Source of the DNA: Natrinema salinisoli
GTDB lineage: Archaea; Halobacteriota; Halobacteria; Halobacteriales; Natrialbaceae
Assembly (NCBI RefSeq): GCF_020405205.1
Contig: NZ_CP084469.1
Span: 4,092,001 to 4,156,000 of the forward strand
DNA length: 64,000 bases
Direction of reading: 5' to 3'
The position numbers were made by a program, and so were the translations under genes. Under the pieces are notes generated by a model. The model worked only from the letters and a program-made list of their open reading frames with translations, ran no database searches and had not been told where the DNA came from. Shown here in pieces: positions 17,890 through 26,129 of this stretch (its first letter is position 1; every line of letters begins with the position of its first letter).

Positions 17890-18921
17890 TCACTTGATCG
17901 TCGTGTGCTCGGACTCCTCGTTGAGCGCCAGATTCGCCGCAATTTCGGCGTTTCGCATCGCGTACTGTGCCGTCTGCTGCAGACTGACGAGCACTTCCCG
18001 GACCCGGAGCAGGTCCTCGTTGTCCATCTCCGGGAGCCCCGAGAGGATCTCCTGCTCGAGGTCGGAAATCTCGTGGAACAGTGCTCGGACCTCGTTGGAC
18101 TTGTCGTAATCGCGTTCGACGGCTGCCTCGACGGCTCGAGACGTGATCTCGTCGACCAGTTCGTTCAGCTCTCGGATCTGGCGCATGACGGAGCTGTCGA
18201 CGTTGAGGCTGTGGCCCTCGGTCTCGATGACGATATCGGCGATGTCCTCGCCGTTGTCGGCGGTCAACTCGAGGTTCTTCGCGATCGAGCGGTAGCCGAT
18301 CAGCGGGAAGCCGGTGTTGAGGCCGACCGCTCGCGCGAGGTTGGGGTTCTGGTAGGCCGTGAAGATCAGTCGCAGGAGGAGGACGAAGATCTTGTTCGCC
18401 TGTCGTTCGCGGTTCAGGGCGCGCTGGGCCAGATCGGGGTTGCCGTGGGCCAGCGCCTTGATACCCTCGCCGCGCATCGTCTGCCCGGTTCGCTCGAGGC
18501 GCTCGAGTAAGTTGTCGAGCGTGAAGTCCTCGGGATCGACCGAACAGCGGATCGAGATGCTCTCGGGCGTCTCCTCGATGACGCCCAGTCCCATCAGCTG
18601 CGTTTCGGCCTGGTAGACCGCGTTGATGTGGTCGGACTCGAGCGCGCCGTCCTCGCGTTCGATGCGGATGATGCGCCGTCCGAGGACGTACTGGGCGACG
18701 ATCGCGCGTTCGACGGCGTCGGCGTCGAGATCGTCGGTGTGAATGATCGCTTCGGTCTCCTCCGAGCTCGCGGACTCGGGCATGACGGTCAGAGTCCCCT
18801 TCCCGCTGGTCCGGAGCGAGACCTCGTCACCTTTCTCGACGCCGTGTTCGGACGCCCATTCCGCGGGGAGCGTCATGGCGAGCGTCGACGGACCGAGTCG
18901 TTGCACTTTCCGCGTTTCCAT
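17890..18921 (-). CDS. Phosphate-uptake-regulator-like protein, AbrB-PhoU fusion
   Basis: A 343-residue protein with an N-terminal SpoVT/AbrB-type DNA-binding domain (METRKVQRLGPSTLAMTLPAEWA, GVEKGDEVSLR) followed by two PhoU-like helical repeats. In haloarchaea such AbrB-PhoU proteins (often called PhoU2) are thought to couple phosphate or metal status to transcription. No Pst transporter genes are adjacent. A TATA-like box lies about 25 bases before the start. Confidence 0.85.
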   Translation of the reverse strand: METRKVQRLGPSTLAMTLPAEWASEHGVEKGDEVSLRTSGKGTLTVMPESASSEETEAIIHTDDLDADAVERAIVAQYVLGRRIIRIEREDGALESDHINAVYQAETQLMGLGVIEETPESISIRCSVDPEDFTLDNLLERLERTGQTMRGEGIKALAHGNPDLAQRALNRERQANKIFVLLLRLIFTAYQNPNLARAVGLNTGFPLIGYRSIAKNLELTADNGEDIADIVIETEGHSLNVDSSVMRQIRELNELVDEITSRAVEAAVERDYDKSNEVRALFHEISDLEQEILSGLPEMDNEDLLRVREVLVSLQQTAQYAMRNAEIAANLALNEESEHTTIK

Positions 18922-18943
18922 GCGAGGCTCTAGGATCGACCCG

Positions 18944-18951
18944 ACCTTAAT
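18944..18951 (-). promoter_or_regulatory. TATA box for the AbrB-PhoU gene
   Basis: ATTAAGG on the minus strand sits about 25-30 bases upstream of the ATG at 18921, inside an A/T-rich intergenic region. Confidence 0.45.
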
Positions 18952-19040
18952 CTTGACTATATGGTCATTATCAAAGAACGAATCGTTATATGGTTGATTT
19001 CAGTGACGGTCTTGAACGTCTCCTTAAATAATTAGGTCTA

Positions 19041-19054
19041 TAGGGTAGTCCCTA
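19041..19054 (-). terminator. Hairpin after the ATP-NAD kinase gene
   Basis: TAGGG and CCCTA flank a four-base loop about 17 bases past the stop codon of the kinase gene, followed on the minus strand by an A/T-rich run. A plausible terminator. Confidence 0.35.
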
Positions 19055-19070
19055 GATCGTCCGGACCGCC

Positions 19071-20219
19071 TCAGACGACGTTGACGAGTCGGGTAGTAAA
19101 GCGGCCCGTCCTGACCTGCAGCCAGCCTCGGAGTCGGTCGTCGATCTCCTCGTCGTCGGTATCGACGCGCAACGAATCGATGTCGTCGAGTTTCTCGCCG
19201 GCAGCGACGACCGCGATATCGTCCGCCCGCCGGATCACTGCGGGGGAAATCTGGTGATTGCCGCGGCCGAAAATGAACCCCTGTCCGCCGATCGGCGACA
19301 CGACGATCGTTACCGGGTCGGTGAGCGCCTCGAGAATCTCCGATTCGGCGGCGTCGCGGGCGAGCAGTTCTCCGCGCCCCGCTGTCCCGCCGTCGTCCGG
19401 TTCGGAACGCGCGCGCCAGACGTCTACACCGAGGGGCGACGGGTCGAGTCCCAGCACCGTCTCGATCGCGCCGACCGTACTGCCGGGTCCGAAGACGTAG
19501 GTTCGACCGGGTTCGACCTCGCGTGCGAACCCCGCGGCCAACGAGTCGACGCTGCCGCTCGAGACCTGTTTCCCGGACTGGACCGCCGGTGCGACCGGGA
19601 CGCTGACGACCGCCTGAAGCTCCGTCCTGACCTCCCCCTCGCGATACGCGTCCTCGTCGATGTCGTTGACTTCGCGGGGTTCGACGCGATCGAACTCGGC
19701 GACGATTCGGCCGGCGTCGGCCGGCGTCACGCCGAACACCGACGAGTAGATCTTGACGCCGGCCGGGACGCCGAGCATCGGGGTCTCGTCGTCGTTCTCC
19801 TCTATGACCGTGGCGACGTCGACCGCAGTTCCGTCGCCGCCGACGAAGAAGACGAGGTCGACGTCGTGCTCGAGCAGCGCCTCGACGGCTGCCCGCGTAT
19901 CGGCTGCCGTCGTGTCCGCGGTCGCGGGGTCGGTGGTGGTCGGGGATGACTGGTCCGTTCGATCCGTGGGATCGTAGACGACGGTCGGCTCGTAGCCGGC
20001 GTCTCGAGCCGCGTGTTCGCCCATTACGCCCGCAGCCGTGTAGACGGTGACGTCGGGTGCGCGACGGTGCAGCGATCGCAGCGCCTCGCGCGCCCGATCC
20101 GGCGCTCTCGGTTCGGCACCGCGCCGGCGGGCCTCCTCGAGTTTTCCGTCGGTTCCCTTCAGTCCGACCCGACCGCCCATCCCCGCGATCGGGTTCACGA
20201 CGACACCGATGGACTCCAT
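19071..20219 (-). CDS. ATP-NAD kinase family protein
   Basis: A 382-residue NAD-kinase-like protein. The N-terminus ESIGVVVNPIAGMGGRVGLKG is the family opening and FFVGGDGTAVDVA (GGDG at about 127-130) is the diagnostic phosphate-donor motif. Members phosphorylate NAD to NADP, although this long archaeal branch (COG3199) is less well characterised than classical NAD kinase and may act on another diphosphate or acetoin-like substrate. ATG 20219 is chosen over an upstream ATG encoding a hydrophobic non-conserved leader. Confidence 0.85.
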   Translation of the reverse strand: MESIGVVVNPIAGMGGRVGLKGTDGKLEEARRRGAEPRAPDRAREALRSLHRRAPDVTVYTAAGVMGEHAARDAGYEPTVVYDPTDRTDQSSPTTTDPATADTTAADTRAAVEALLEHDVDLVFFVGGDGTAVDVATVIEENDDETPMLGVPAGVKIYSSVFGVTPADAGRIVAEFDRVEPREVNDIDEDAYREGEVRTELQAVVSVPVAPAVQSGKQVSSGSVDSLAAGFAREVEPGRTYVFGPGSTVGAIETVLGLDPSPLGVDVWRARSEPDDGGTAGRGELLARDAAESEILEALTDPVTIVVSPIGGQGFIFGRGNHQISPAVIRRADDIAVVAAGEKLDDIDSLRVDTDDEEIDDRLRGWLQVRTGRFTTRLVNVV

Positions 20220-20378
20220 GGCGGGATATGAGGACGCCAGTGGCAAAGCCATATCGCAGCGCGTTCGCGGGCCTCGGCTCCGGAACGCGCGATCGACTCG
20301 TCGTCGGCCGGGGGTGGGTCTGCCAGCGACTCACTCGGTTTCTGAAAGACTAAGAGGGACGCGAACTGAGCCCCGAGC

Positions 20379-20507
20379 ATGAACGAACTGATCGACGCTG
20401 CGGTTCTCGCGACGGAAACTGAGTTGCCGATGAGCGCCGTCGGCTGGGGAACGCTCCTTCTCGCGGTGGCGGTGACGGTGGCCTGGGCGGCCTCCCTCTA
20501 CCGCTGA
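20379..20507 (+). CDS. 42-aa single-helix membrane miniprotein
   Basis: ATG at 20379, stop TGA at 20505. The product is MNELIDAAVLATETELPM then a single membrane helix WGTLLLAVAVTVAWAASLY and a terminal Arg. It fills the divergent gap between the ATP-NAD kinase and the CinA-like gene, and ends 10 bases before the latter's stop. Its amphipathic start plus one helix suggests a real small membrane protein; no function is known. Confidence 0.55.
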   Translation: MNELIDAAVLATETELPMSAVGWGTLLLAVAVTVAWAASLYR

Positions 20508-20517
20508 GCGCCCCACG

Positions 20518-21201
20518 TTACGGGGATTCGACACGCTCGCGGAGCCACGCGGTCGCTTCCGTGACGGTCGCCTCGTCGGTTCCCTTCAGTTCGATCCGGA
20601 CCGACTCGCCTGGATAGCTTCCGACCGAGACGTCGAACCGCTCGCGGAGTTCGGCGATCCGATCGAGTAGTGCGCTTTCGGGCTCGTCTGCAACGACCGC
20701 GTCCCGATAGGTCGCGGTGCCGGTGAACTCCTCGGCGATCGACTCGAACATCGCTTTCATTTCCGAGGGGACGCCGGGAAGGACGTAGACGCCCTCGAGG
20801 ACCGCACCGGGTGCGACGCCCGCCTCGTTGTGCAACGCTCGTGCGCCCGCCGGCAGGTCCGCCGTCCCCGATGCGAGGTCGTCGCGGGTGTAGCCGTCCT
20901 CCTCGAGCCAGGCGAGGGCGGCGTCGTGTTCTTCGACTGATCGACCGAGCGCGGCCGCGACGCCGTCCATGGTCACGTCGTCGTGGGTCGGCCCGAGCCC
21001 GCCGGTGACGACGACGGCGTCGTACTCGGCGCGGTACTCGTTGACGACGCGAGCGATGTCGGCGACCCGATCCGGGACGGTGGTCACGCGGTCGACGGTG
21101 ACGCCGCGATCGGCGAGCCGTTCGCAGAGCCACGTGGCGTTCGTATCCGTCGTCCGTCCGGCGAGCAGTTCGTCCCCGACAGTCACGACCGCGACGTTCA
21201 T
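20518..21201 (-). CDS. CinA/MoaB-like molybdopterin-binding-domain protein
   Basis: A 227-residue protein with MNVAVVTVGDELLAGRTTDTNATWL and VVVTGGLGPTHDDVT, the two hallmark segments of the CinA N-terminal (MoaB-like) domain, and LPGVPSEMKAMF, the CinA-specific loop. It lacks the C-terminal NMN deamidase domain of bacterial CinA, as is usual in archaea. Family members have ADP-ribose pyrophosphatase-like or pterin-binding roles; the actual activity here is not known. Start ATG 21199-21201. Confidence 0.82.
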   Translation of the reverse strand: MNVAVVTVGDELLAGRTTDTNATWLCERLADRGVTVDRVTTVPDRVADIARVVNEYRAEYDAVVVTGGLGPTHDDVTMDGVAAALGRSVEEHDAALAWLEEDGYTRDDLASGTADLPAGARALHNEAGVAPGAVLEGVYVLPGVPSEMKAMFESIAEEFTGTATYRDAVVADEPESALLDRIAELRERFDVSVGSYPGESVRIELKGTDEATVTEATAWLRERVESP

Positions 21202-21385
21202 ACCGATTCGTTCGAGCCGGGACCTCAAATGCGTCTCGCCATCGGTGGTGTCGATACGATTCCATCCCAATCTCCGGCCGCCGATCTATACGTCAAATAT
21301 ATTAACAGCTTTGGCGGACTATCATATAAAGTAGTACTCTCGGTAACCATAAGATTCAATTCTGATAATTGGTAACGGAGACAGT

Positions 21386-21742
21386 ATGTCTCGGAGTCGG
21401 ACAGAACACGACGACGCAGATTCGGCGACGGTTCTCTCTGCATTGGGCAGTAAATACAGCGCGGAGATTCTCTGTGCGGCTGGAACGCCGAAGTCGGCAC
21501 AGGCGCTGAGCGACGATATCGAGATTCCGATCGCGACCTGCTATCGCCGGATCGAAGAACTCGTCGACGCCGGCCTGTTGACCTGCGAAGGTCGCCAGCT
21601 CTCCGACGAAGGCCGACGAACGAATATCTATCGACGAACGCTCGATAAGATAGAAGTCGACTTTTCAGACGAGGTCCCCACGTTCTCGCGGAAACGCCGC
21701 ACCGAGGCCAAGAACAGGTTGCAGGATCAACTCGAGGACTGA
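21386..21742 (+). CDS. Winged helix-turn-helix transcriptional regulator (ArsR-like)
   Basis: A 118-residue protein with a winged HTH: SALGSKYSAEILCAA, AQALSDDIEIPIATCYRRI as helix-turn-helix, then ELVDAGLLTCEGRQ as wing. The C-terminus is basic (FSRKRRTEAKNRL). No metal-site cysteines beyond two isolated ones. Many haloarchaeal regulators of this kind control a neighbouring gene; the next gene is queD, 217 bases downstream on the same strand with its own promoter dyad. Confidence 0.8.
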   Translation: MSRSRTEHDDADSATVLSALGSKYSAEILCAAGTPKSAQALSDDIEIPIATCYRRIEELVDAGLLTCEGRQLSDEGRRTNIYRRTLDKIEVDFSDEVPTFSRKRRTEAKNRLQDQLED

Positions 21743-21928
21743 GTCCGAATCCGAACCCCGCGTGGTCGCCCCTCCGTGCGGTCCTCCGTCTGTCGAAGTC
21801 GTGTTCGAACGAACTGCACTACCTCGCTGATTCTGGCATAAGATCCTCTGCGCAAACAGAAACCCGACTAACCAGATCCGGTAGGACGGATCGACACGGC
21901 TCGGACATCCCCGTGCTCGATCCTCCAG

Positions 21929-21936
21929 CTTTAAGT
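21929..21936 (+). promoter_or_regulatory. TATA box of the queDEC operon
   Basis: CTTTAAGT lies 23-30 bases before the ATG of queD, so transcription should start almost at the start codon. Confidence 0.55.
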
Positions 21937-21953
21937 ATTCTCGAAGGAATACT
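21934..21953. promoter_or_regulatory. Inverted repeat between TATA box and queD start, candidate operator
   Basis: AGTATTC and GAATACT are exact inverted copies separated by TCGAAG. The dyad overlaps the end of the TATA box and ends six bases before the ATG, so a bound protein would block initiation. The gene just upstream encodes an HTH regulator, a candidate binder. Confidence 0.5.
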
Positions 21954-21958
21954 CCAGT

Positions 21959-22447
21959 ATGACTGAACGCATCGGAAGCCAGGCGACCGAAGAGACAGTC
22001 GACGCCAGTTCCGTCGACGGATCGGTCGTCGGAACCCGACGAATCCTCCACGTCGGACGCGACCGACCGATACGGATCAGCGCCGGCCATCGGATCCAGC
22101 ACCACGACGGCAAGTGTTCGCGCCCCCACGGCCACAACTACGAGATCGCCGTCACCGTCGCGGGCGAGCTGACGGAGGAAGGGTGGGTCGCGGACAAGGG
22201 TGATATTACCGACGTGATCTCCGAGTGGGACCATATGTTTCTCCTCGAGGCCGACGACCCCCTTGTCGAGGCCTTCGAAGCGGCGGGGGACGACGATGGC
22301 GTGGTCGTCCTCGAGCACCCACCGACGGCCGAGGTGATGAGCGTGCTTCTGGAACGAAAACTCGAGGCGGCGCTGCCCGAGACCGTTACCGACGTCGCAG
22401 TACAGGTCAGCGAGACGAGCGAACTCTGCGGCGGGAGCGAGATCTGA
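21959..22447 (+). CDS. queD: 6-carboxytetrahydropterin synthase (QueD)
   Basis: A 162-residue member of the 6-pyruvoyltetrahydropterin synthase family, converting 7,8-dihydroneopterin triphosphate to 6-carboxy-5,6,7,8-tetrahydropterin for preQ0. Zinc His residues lie in SAGHRI (about 44) and SRPHGHNY (57 and 59), the catalytic Cys in DGKCSRP (53) and the Asp-His pair in EWDHMFLLE (91-92). First gene of a queD-queE-queC operon; one base separates it from queE. Confidence 0.93.
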   Translation: MTERIGSQATEETVDASSVDGSVVGTRRILHVGRDRPIRISAGHRIQHHDGKCSRPHGHNYEIAVTVAGELTEEGWVADKGDITDVISEWDHMFLLEADDPLVEAFEAAGDDDGVVVLEHPPTAEVMSVLLERKLEAALPETVTDVAVQVSETSELCGGSEI

Positions 22448-22448
22448 G

Positions 22449-23237
22449 ATGCCCGTCTCCGATTCCGTCGATCGCGAGTCCGGATCCGACAGCGATGCTG
22501 AGGACGGTGACTCGCCCGCGGGACTGCCGATCAACGAACTGTTCTACTCCCTGCAGGGCGAGGGAACCCTCGCCGGCGTTCCCTCGGTCTTCGTCCGCAC
22601 GAGCGGCTGTAACCTCCGGTGTTGGTTCTGCGACTCCTATCACACCTCTTGGGAGCCGACCCACGCGTGGCTGGGGCTCGAGGAGATCCTCGCCGAGATC
22701 GAGTCCCACGACGCCGATCACGTGGTCCTCACGGGCGGGGAGCCGCTGCTCCACGAGGAGAGCGTCGGCCTGCTCGAAGCCCTCGACGAACGGGGGTATC
22801 ACACGACGGTCGAGACCAACGGCACGATCTACCGAGACGCGCCGATCGACCTCGCCTCCGTGAGCCCGAAATTGGAGAGCAGTACGCCGACGGCCGAGCG
22901 CGATCCCAAGGGCGACGGCGAGTGGGAAGCGCGCCACGAGCGCGACCGGATCGATATGGATTCGCTCGCTCGGCTGGTCGAGACCTACGAGTTCCAGCTG
23001 AAGTTCGTCGTGACCGACGACGAAGACATGCCGGAGATCCTCGACCTGCTCGCGGACCTCCGCGACGTCGCAGACGGCCCGGTCAGCGACGACGACGTCC
23101 TGTTGATGCCCGAGGGCGCGACCCGGGAGCGCCTCGAAGAGACCCGCAACCGCGTCGCCGAGCTGGCGATGGAGTACGGCTTCCGGTACACGCCGCGGCT
23201 CCACGTCGACCTCTGGAACGACGCGCCCGAAACGTAA
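22449..23237 (+). CDS. queE: 7-carboxy-7-deazaguanine synthase (QueE), radical SAM
   Basis: A 262-residue radical SAM enzyme that rearranges carboxytetrahydropterin to 7-carboxy-7-deazaguanine. The cluster motif is TSGCNLRCWFCDSYHTSW (Cys 54, 58, 61), the usual CxxxCxxC, with SAM-binding LTGGEPLLH near 95. The first 25 residues are an acidic extension. Middle gene of the archaeosine precursor operon. Confidence 0.93.
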   Translation: MPVSDSVDRESGSDSDAEDGDSPAGLPINELFYSLQGEGTLAGVPSVFVRTSGCNLRCWFCDSYHTSWEPTHAWLGLEEILAEIESHDADHVVLTGGEPLLHEESVGLLEALDERGYHTTVETNGTIYRDAPIDLASVSPKLESSTPTAERDPKGDGEWEARHERDRIDMDSLARLVETYEFQLKFVVTDDEDMPEILDLLADLRDVADGPVSDDDVLLMPEGATRERLEETRNRVAELAMEYGFRYTPRLHVDLWNDAPET

Positions 23238-23254
23238 CCACCGCTCGATCTACG

Positions 23255-23992
23255 ATGACCGATACCACCACGACCACCGATTCCGCGACCGACGAACAGA
23301 CTTCTAAACGCGCCGTCGTCCTCCTGTCGGGCGGCATGGACAGCGCCACCGCCGCCGCCGTGGCCCGCGACCGGGGATACGAAATCTACGCCCTGCACAC
23401 CTCCTACGGCCAGCGCACCGAGGACCGCGAACTCGAGTGCGCTCGCCGGCTGGCGGACGAGTTCGACGCCGCCGATTTCCTGCGGATCGAGACGGGACAC
23501 CTCTCGGCGATCGGTGCCTCGAGTCTGACCGACGACGAGATGGCCGTCGCGGACGCCGACATGGAGAGCGACGAGATCCCCACTTCCTACGTCCCGTTCC
23601 GGAACGCGAACCTGCTCTCGATGGCGGTCTCCTACGCCGAGGCCAACGACTGCGAGGCGGTCTTCATCGGTGCCCACAGCGAGGACTTCTCGGGGTATCC
23701 CGACTGCCGCCCGGAATTTTTCGACGCCTTCGAACGGGTGGTCGACGTCGGAACGAAACCCGAGACCGATATTTCGATCGAAGCGCCCTTCGTCGAGTGG
23801 TCGAAGACCGACATCGCCGACCGCGGAGTGGACCTCGAGGTCCCCTACGAACACACCTGGAGTTGCTACCGCGAGAACGAGCCCGCCTGCGGCACCTGCG
23901 ACGCGTGTGCGTTCCGGCTGCAGGCGTTCCAGAACATCGGCGTCCGCGATCCGATCGAGTACGCCGAGCGGCCGTCGTACGTCGACGAGTAG
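23255..23992 (+). CDS. queC: 7-cyano-7-deazaguanine synthase (QueC)
   Basis: A 245-residue PP-loop ATPase that turns 7-carboxy-7-deazaguanine and ammonia into preQ0, the precursor of archaeosine at tRNA position 15. The PP-loop is LLSGGMDSATA (about 24-34) and the zinc site is the C-terminal SCYRENEPACGTCDACAFR. Start ATG 23255, 17 bases after queE, follows the family's usual position once the Thr-rich haloarchaeal leader is allowed. The tRNA transglycosylase and archaeosine synthase are not in the window. Confidence 0.93.
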   Translation: MTDTTTTTDSATDEQTSKRAVVLLSGGMDSATAAAVARDRGYEIYALHTSYGQRTEDRELECARRLADEFDAADFLRIETGHLSAIGASSLTDDEMAVADADMESDEIPTSYVPFRNANLLSMAVSYAEANDCEAVFIGAHSEDFSGYPDCRPEFFDAFERVVDVGTKPETDISIEAPFVEWSKTDIADRGVDLEVPYEHTWSCYRENEPACGTCDACAFRLQAFQNIGVRDPIEYAERPSYVDE

Positions 23993-24025
23993 CGCCGGCG
24001 TCGTGGGCGTCGCCTCGCGACCGTT

Positions 24026-24499
24026 TCAGGCCGCGTCCACCGCCGACAAGAGGTCGTCGTAGTCCGGCTCGTTCGTCGGGTCGTCGGCGACCCAGCTATA
24101 CGTGATCGTGCCGTCGTCGCCGAGGACGAACACGGCGCGGTTGGCGATCCCGTGCAGGCCGAGGTCCGGGATCTCGATCTCGAGCTCGTACGCCTCGATC
24201 GCCTCGCGGTCCATGTCGCTGACCAGTTCGAACTCGAGACCGTGTTCCTCTCGGAACGCGCCGAGCGAGAACGGTGAGTCCGCGCTGACGCCGATAATCC
24301 TCGCGCCGGCCTCTCGGAACTCGTCGAGTCGCTCCTGAAACGCCACCATCTCGTTGGTACACGGCGGCGTGAACGCCCCCGGGAAGAACGCGAGGACGAC
24401 CGGGCCGTCGCCCAACCGATCCTCGAGGTCGAACGATTCGTGATCGCTCGTGCCGACGGTCGCGGTGAACCGCGGCGCGGTGTCGCCGTTGGAGACCAT
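24026..24499 (-). CDS. Peroxiredoxin (AhpC/TSA family, 1-Cys type)
   Basis: A 157-residue thioredoxin-fold peroxidase. The peroxidatic Cys is in PGAFTPPCTNEM (about 47), with the preceding Thr and Pro conserved. No second Cys is present, so it is a 1-Cys type or uses an external thiol for regeneration. It reduces hydrogen or organic peroxides in the cytoplasm. ATG 24499 (MVSNGDTAPRFTA) is chosen; an ATG six codons upstream at 24517 is possible. Confidence 0.87.
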   Translation of the reverse strand: MVSNGDTAPRFTATVGTSDHESFDLEDRLGDGPVVLAFFPGAFTPPCTNEMVAFQERLDEFREAGARIIGVSADSPFSLGAFREEHGLEFELVSDMDREAIEAYELEIEIPDLGLHGIANRAVFVLGDDGTITYSWVADDPTNEPDYDDLLSAVDAA

Positions 24500-24635
24500 C
24501 GGATAGATGTCTGTCACGAACCGGATAAAGCTACGTGCTAATATAGTCGGTTTGCGCTCCGAACGGACGATTCTACGGCGTACCGATCGAACAGGTGATG
24601 AGTCACTCGCGCATCGCGACGGCGTCCCCCCGCGG

Positions 24636-24920
24636 TCACGCGTCGCGAACGCGGAGATACGTCGTGTAAACCGTCGTCAGCAGGCCGGTACGTTCGCTCT
24701 CGATCCCGAGCAGTTCGTGAGGAGTCTGTGCCGCCAGCTGCGGGTACTCTCGCTTCGCCCGCTTGTCCGTACTCCGGATCTCGAGGACGGCCTCGTCGGG
24801 TAGATCCTCGAGCGCCCGCTGGACGGCGGCAATGCCGTTGGCACAGCCGCGCCCGCGGTTGTCGACGGTCCGGTCGGGATCGACGTCCGGCAGCTCCGTC
24901 GGCACGGCCGCGTCAGTCAT
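24636..24920 (-). CDS. TusA/SirA-like sulfur-carrier protein
   Basis: A 94-residue protein with the TusA-like core TVDNRGRGCANGIAAVQRALEDL; Cys26 takes the place of the sulfur-accepting Cys of the CPxP motif, though the following Pro residues are missing. The C-terminal half resembles the GHEL segment (QTPHELLGIE). TusA family proteins carry persulfide sulfur to tRNA thiolation, molybdopterin or sulfur oxidation. Its start overlaps the 3' end of the membrane gene by eight bases, so the two are translated as a pair. Confidence 0.68.
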   Translation of the reverse strand: MTDAAVPTELPDVDPDRTVDNRGRGCANGIAAVQRALEDLPDEAVLEIRSTDKRAKREYPQLAAQTPHELLGIESERTGLLTTVYTTYLRVRDA

Positions 24921-25920
24921 CGCCGGCCCCCTCCGTCGGCGTCGGATCGGCGGCGTCGGTCGTCGGTCCGTCCCGTTGACCGCCCACCTCCTCGAGATCG
25001 CAGACGCCGTCGATCGGCGAACACGCCCGCCACATCGGGCAGAGCTTGAAGATGACCACGAGGACGCCGATCGAGCCGAGTTTCGCCGCGACTGCGAGCC
25101 CGAGGAACGATCCCAGATAGGTCGGGACGTCCGTGCCGAGGGCGTCGACGGCCTGATAGAGCCCCGTCGCGATTAGCGTCGGAATGATGACCCGGACGGC
25201 CCACCGGAACCGCTCGAGCTGCTGGCCGGCGGCCCGGATCACGGCCGTCGTCGGGTACTCCTGGCCGGTCGGGACGGCGACGAAGATGTTCCAGACGGCC
25301 CCGCCGACCCACACCGCGAATGCCAGCAGATGCAGGACCCGGACCCCGACCGCGAGGCCGTCGCCGGCCCGGACCGCGACCTCGAGCGCGGCCGTCAGGA
25401 CGATGGCACCCAGCGCCAGTCCGAGCGCCGCCAGCCCGAGCGGGCCGCGGAACCGGGCGTCGACCGATGCGGAACGCAGCGCTTGGATGCCGGCGGTCGC
25501 GACGAGTCCGAGGACCGCCGCCCCGAGAACGAGCACGGGGAGCGGCCGCGAGACGACTACGGCGTACCGGTCGATCGCGACGGCGGCCCCGGGGACGAGG
25601 ACGACCAGCGATCCGATCGCGACCCGATCGAACCGGTCGTACATCCGCGCGCAGTAGGCGTCGGACCCGGTCTCGAGGTCGTCCGGGCGGACGAAGCCGT
25701 GCTTCCAGAGAAGGCCGCCGGCCAGCACGCCGAGGGCGACGAAGTAACCCCACTTGGCGAGCGCCACCGCCAGGCCCCCGTGGCCGGCGAGTCGGCTGGT
25801 CACCACCGTGCCGAGAAGTGACGCGGCCAGGATGATCGAGAGCGCGATTTTCGGAAGCGTGTACTTGTCGAAGAGGTCGTCCGCGGTCGTCTCGACGGAC
25901 CGTCGCGTGGAGCCGGCCAT
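24913..25920 (-). CDS. CopD-like polytopic membrane protein with Cys-rich tail
   Basis: A 335-residue protein with eight or nine membrane helices and RVLHLLAFAVWVGGAVWN, the His/Trp-containing helix typical of CopD-like membrane proteins. The cytoplasmic end contains LCPMWRACSPIDGVC, three Cys in 14 residues, before an acidic tail. The overlap with the TusA-like gene suggests joint function in sulfur or metal handling, but that is inference. It is not a YeeE/YedE thiosulfate transporter by motif. Confidence 0.72.
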   Translation of the reverse strand: MAGSTRRSVETTADDLFDKYTLPKIALSIILAASLLGTVVTSRLAGHGGLAVALAKWGYFVALGVLAGGLLWKHGFVRPDDLETGSDAYCARMYDRFDRVAIGSLVVLVPGAAVAIDRYAVVVSRPLPVLVLGAAVLGLVATAGIQALRSASVDARFRGPLGLAALGLALGAIVLTAALEVAVRAGDGLAVGVRVLHLLAFAVWVGGAVWNIFVAVPTGQEYPTTAVIRAAGQQLERFRWAVRVIIPTLIATGLYQAVDALGTDVPTYLGSFLGLAVAAKLGSIGVLVVIFKLCPMWRACSPIDGVCDLEEVGGQRDGPTTDAADPTPTEGAGDD

Positions 25921-26005
25921 ACTGTGGGGTCACCCGTCCGGTCGTTGGGCCGATCGCCACTAAGGGCTGATCGCGGACATATTCGCTCTCGAGCCGCCTG
26001 CTGGC

Positions 26006-26089
26006 CGAACAGGTTCGGTTCCGCAACGGGCTGGCTGGCCCGACACCCGGTCCGCTTCGGACCCGCACGGACGAACCAGTTCGGCTCCG
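26006..26089. repeat. Two 18-base near-identical direct repeats
   Basis: CGAACAGGTTCGGTTCCG at 26006-26023 and CGAACCAGTTCGGCTCCG at 26072-26089 differ at three positions, spaced 66 bases apart in the divergent gap between the CopD-like gene and the next. Possible paired operator sites; equally possible chance in GC-rich DNA. Confidence 0.3.
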
Positions 26090-26129
26090 AACCTTAGCGT
26101 CCCGGCCGCCTACGGTCGCCCGAACCGCC

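Noticed and set aside
18975-19070. A/T-rich tract as a possible replication origin or riboswitch
   Set aside because: Better explained as the promoter of the AbrB-PhoU gene and the terminator of the kinase gene; no repeats or conserved fold seen.
24507-25176. Overlapping plus-strand frames across the TusA/CopD-like genes
   Set aside because: Arg/Pro/Ser-rich products typical of antisense frames in GC-rich DNA; no promoter.
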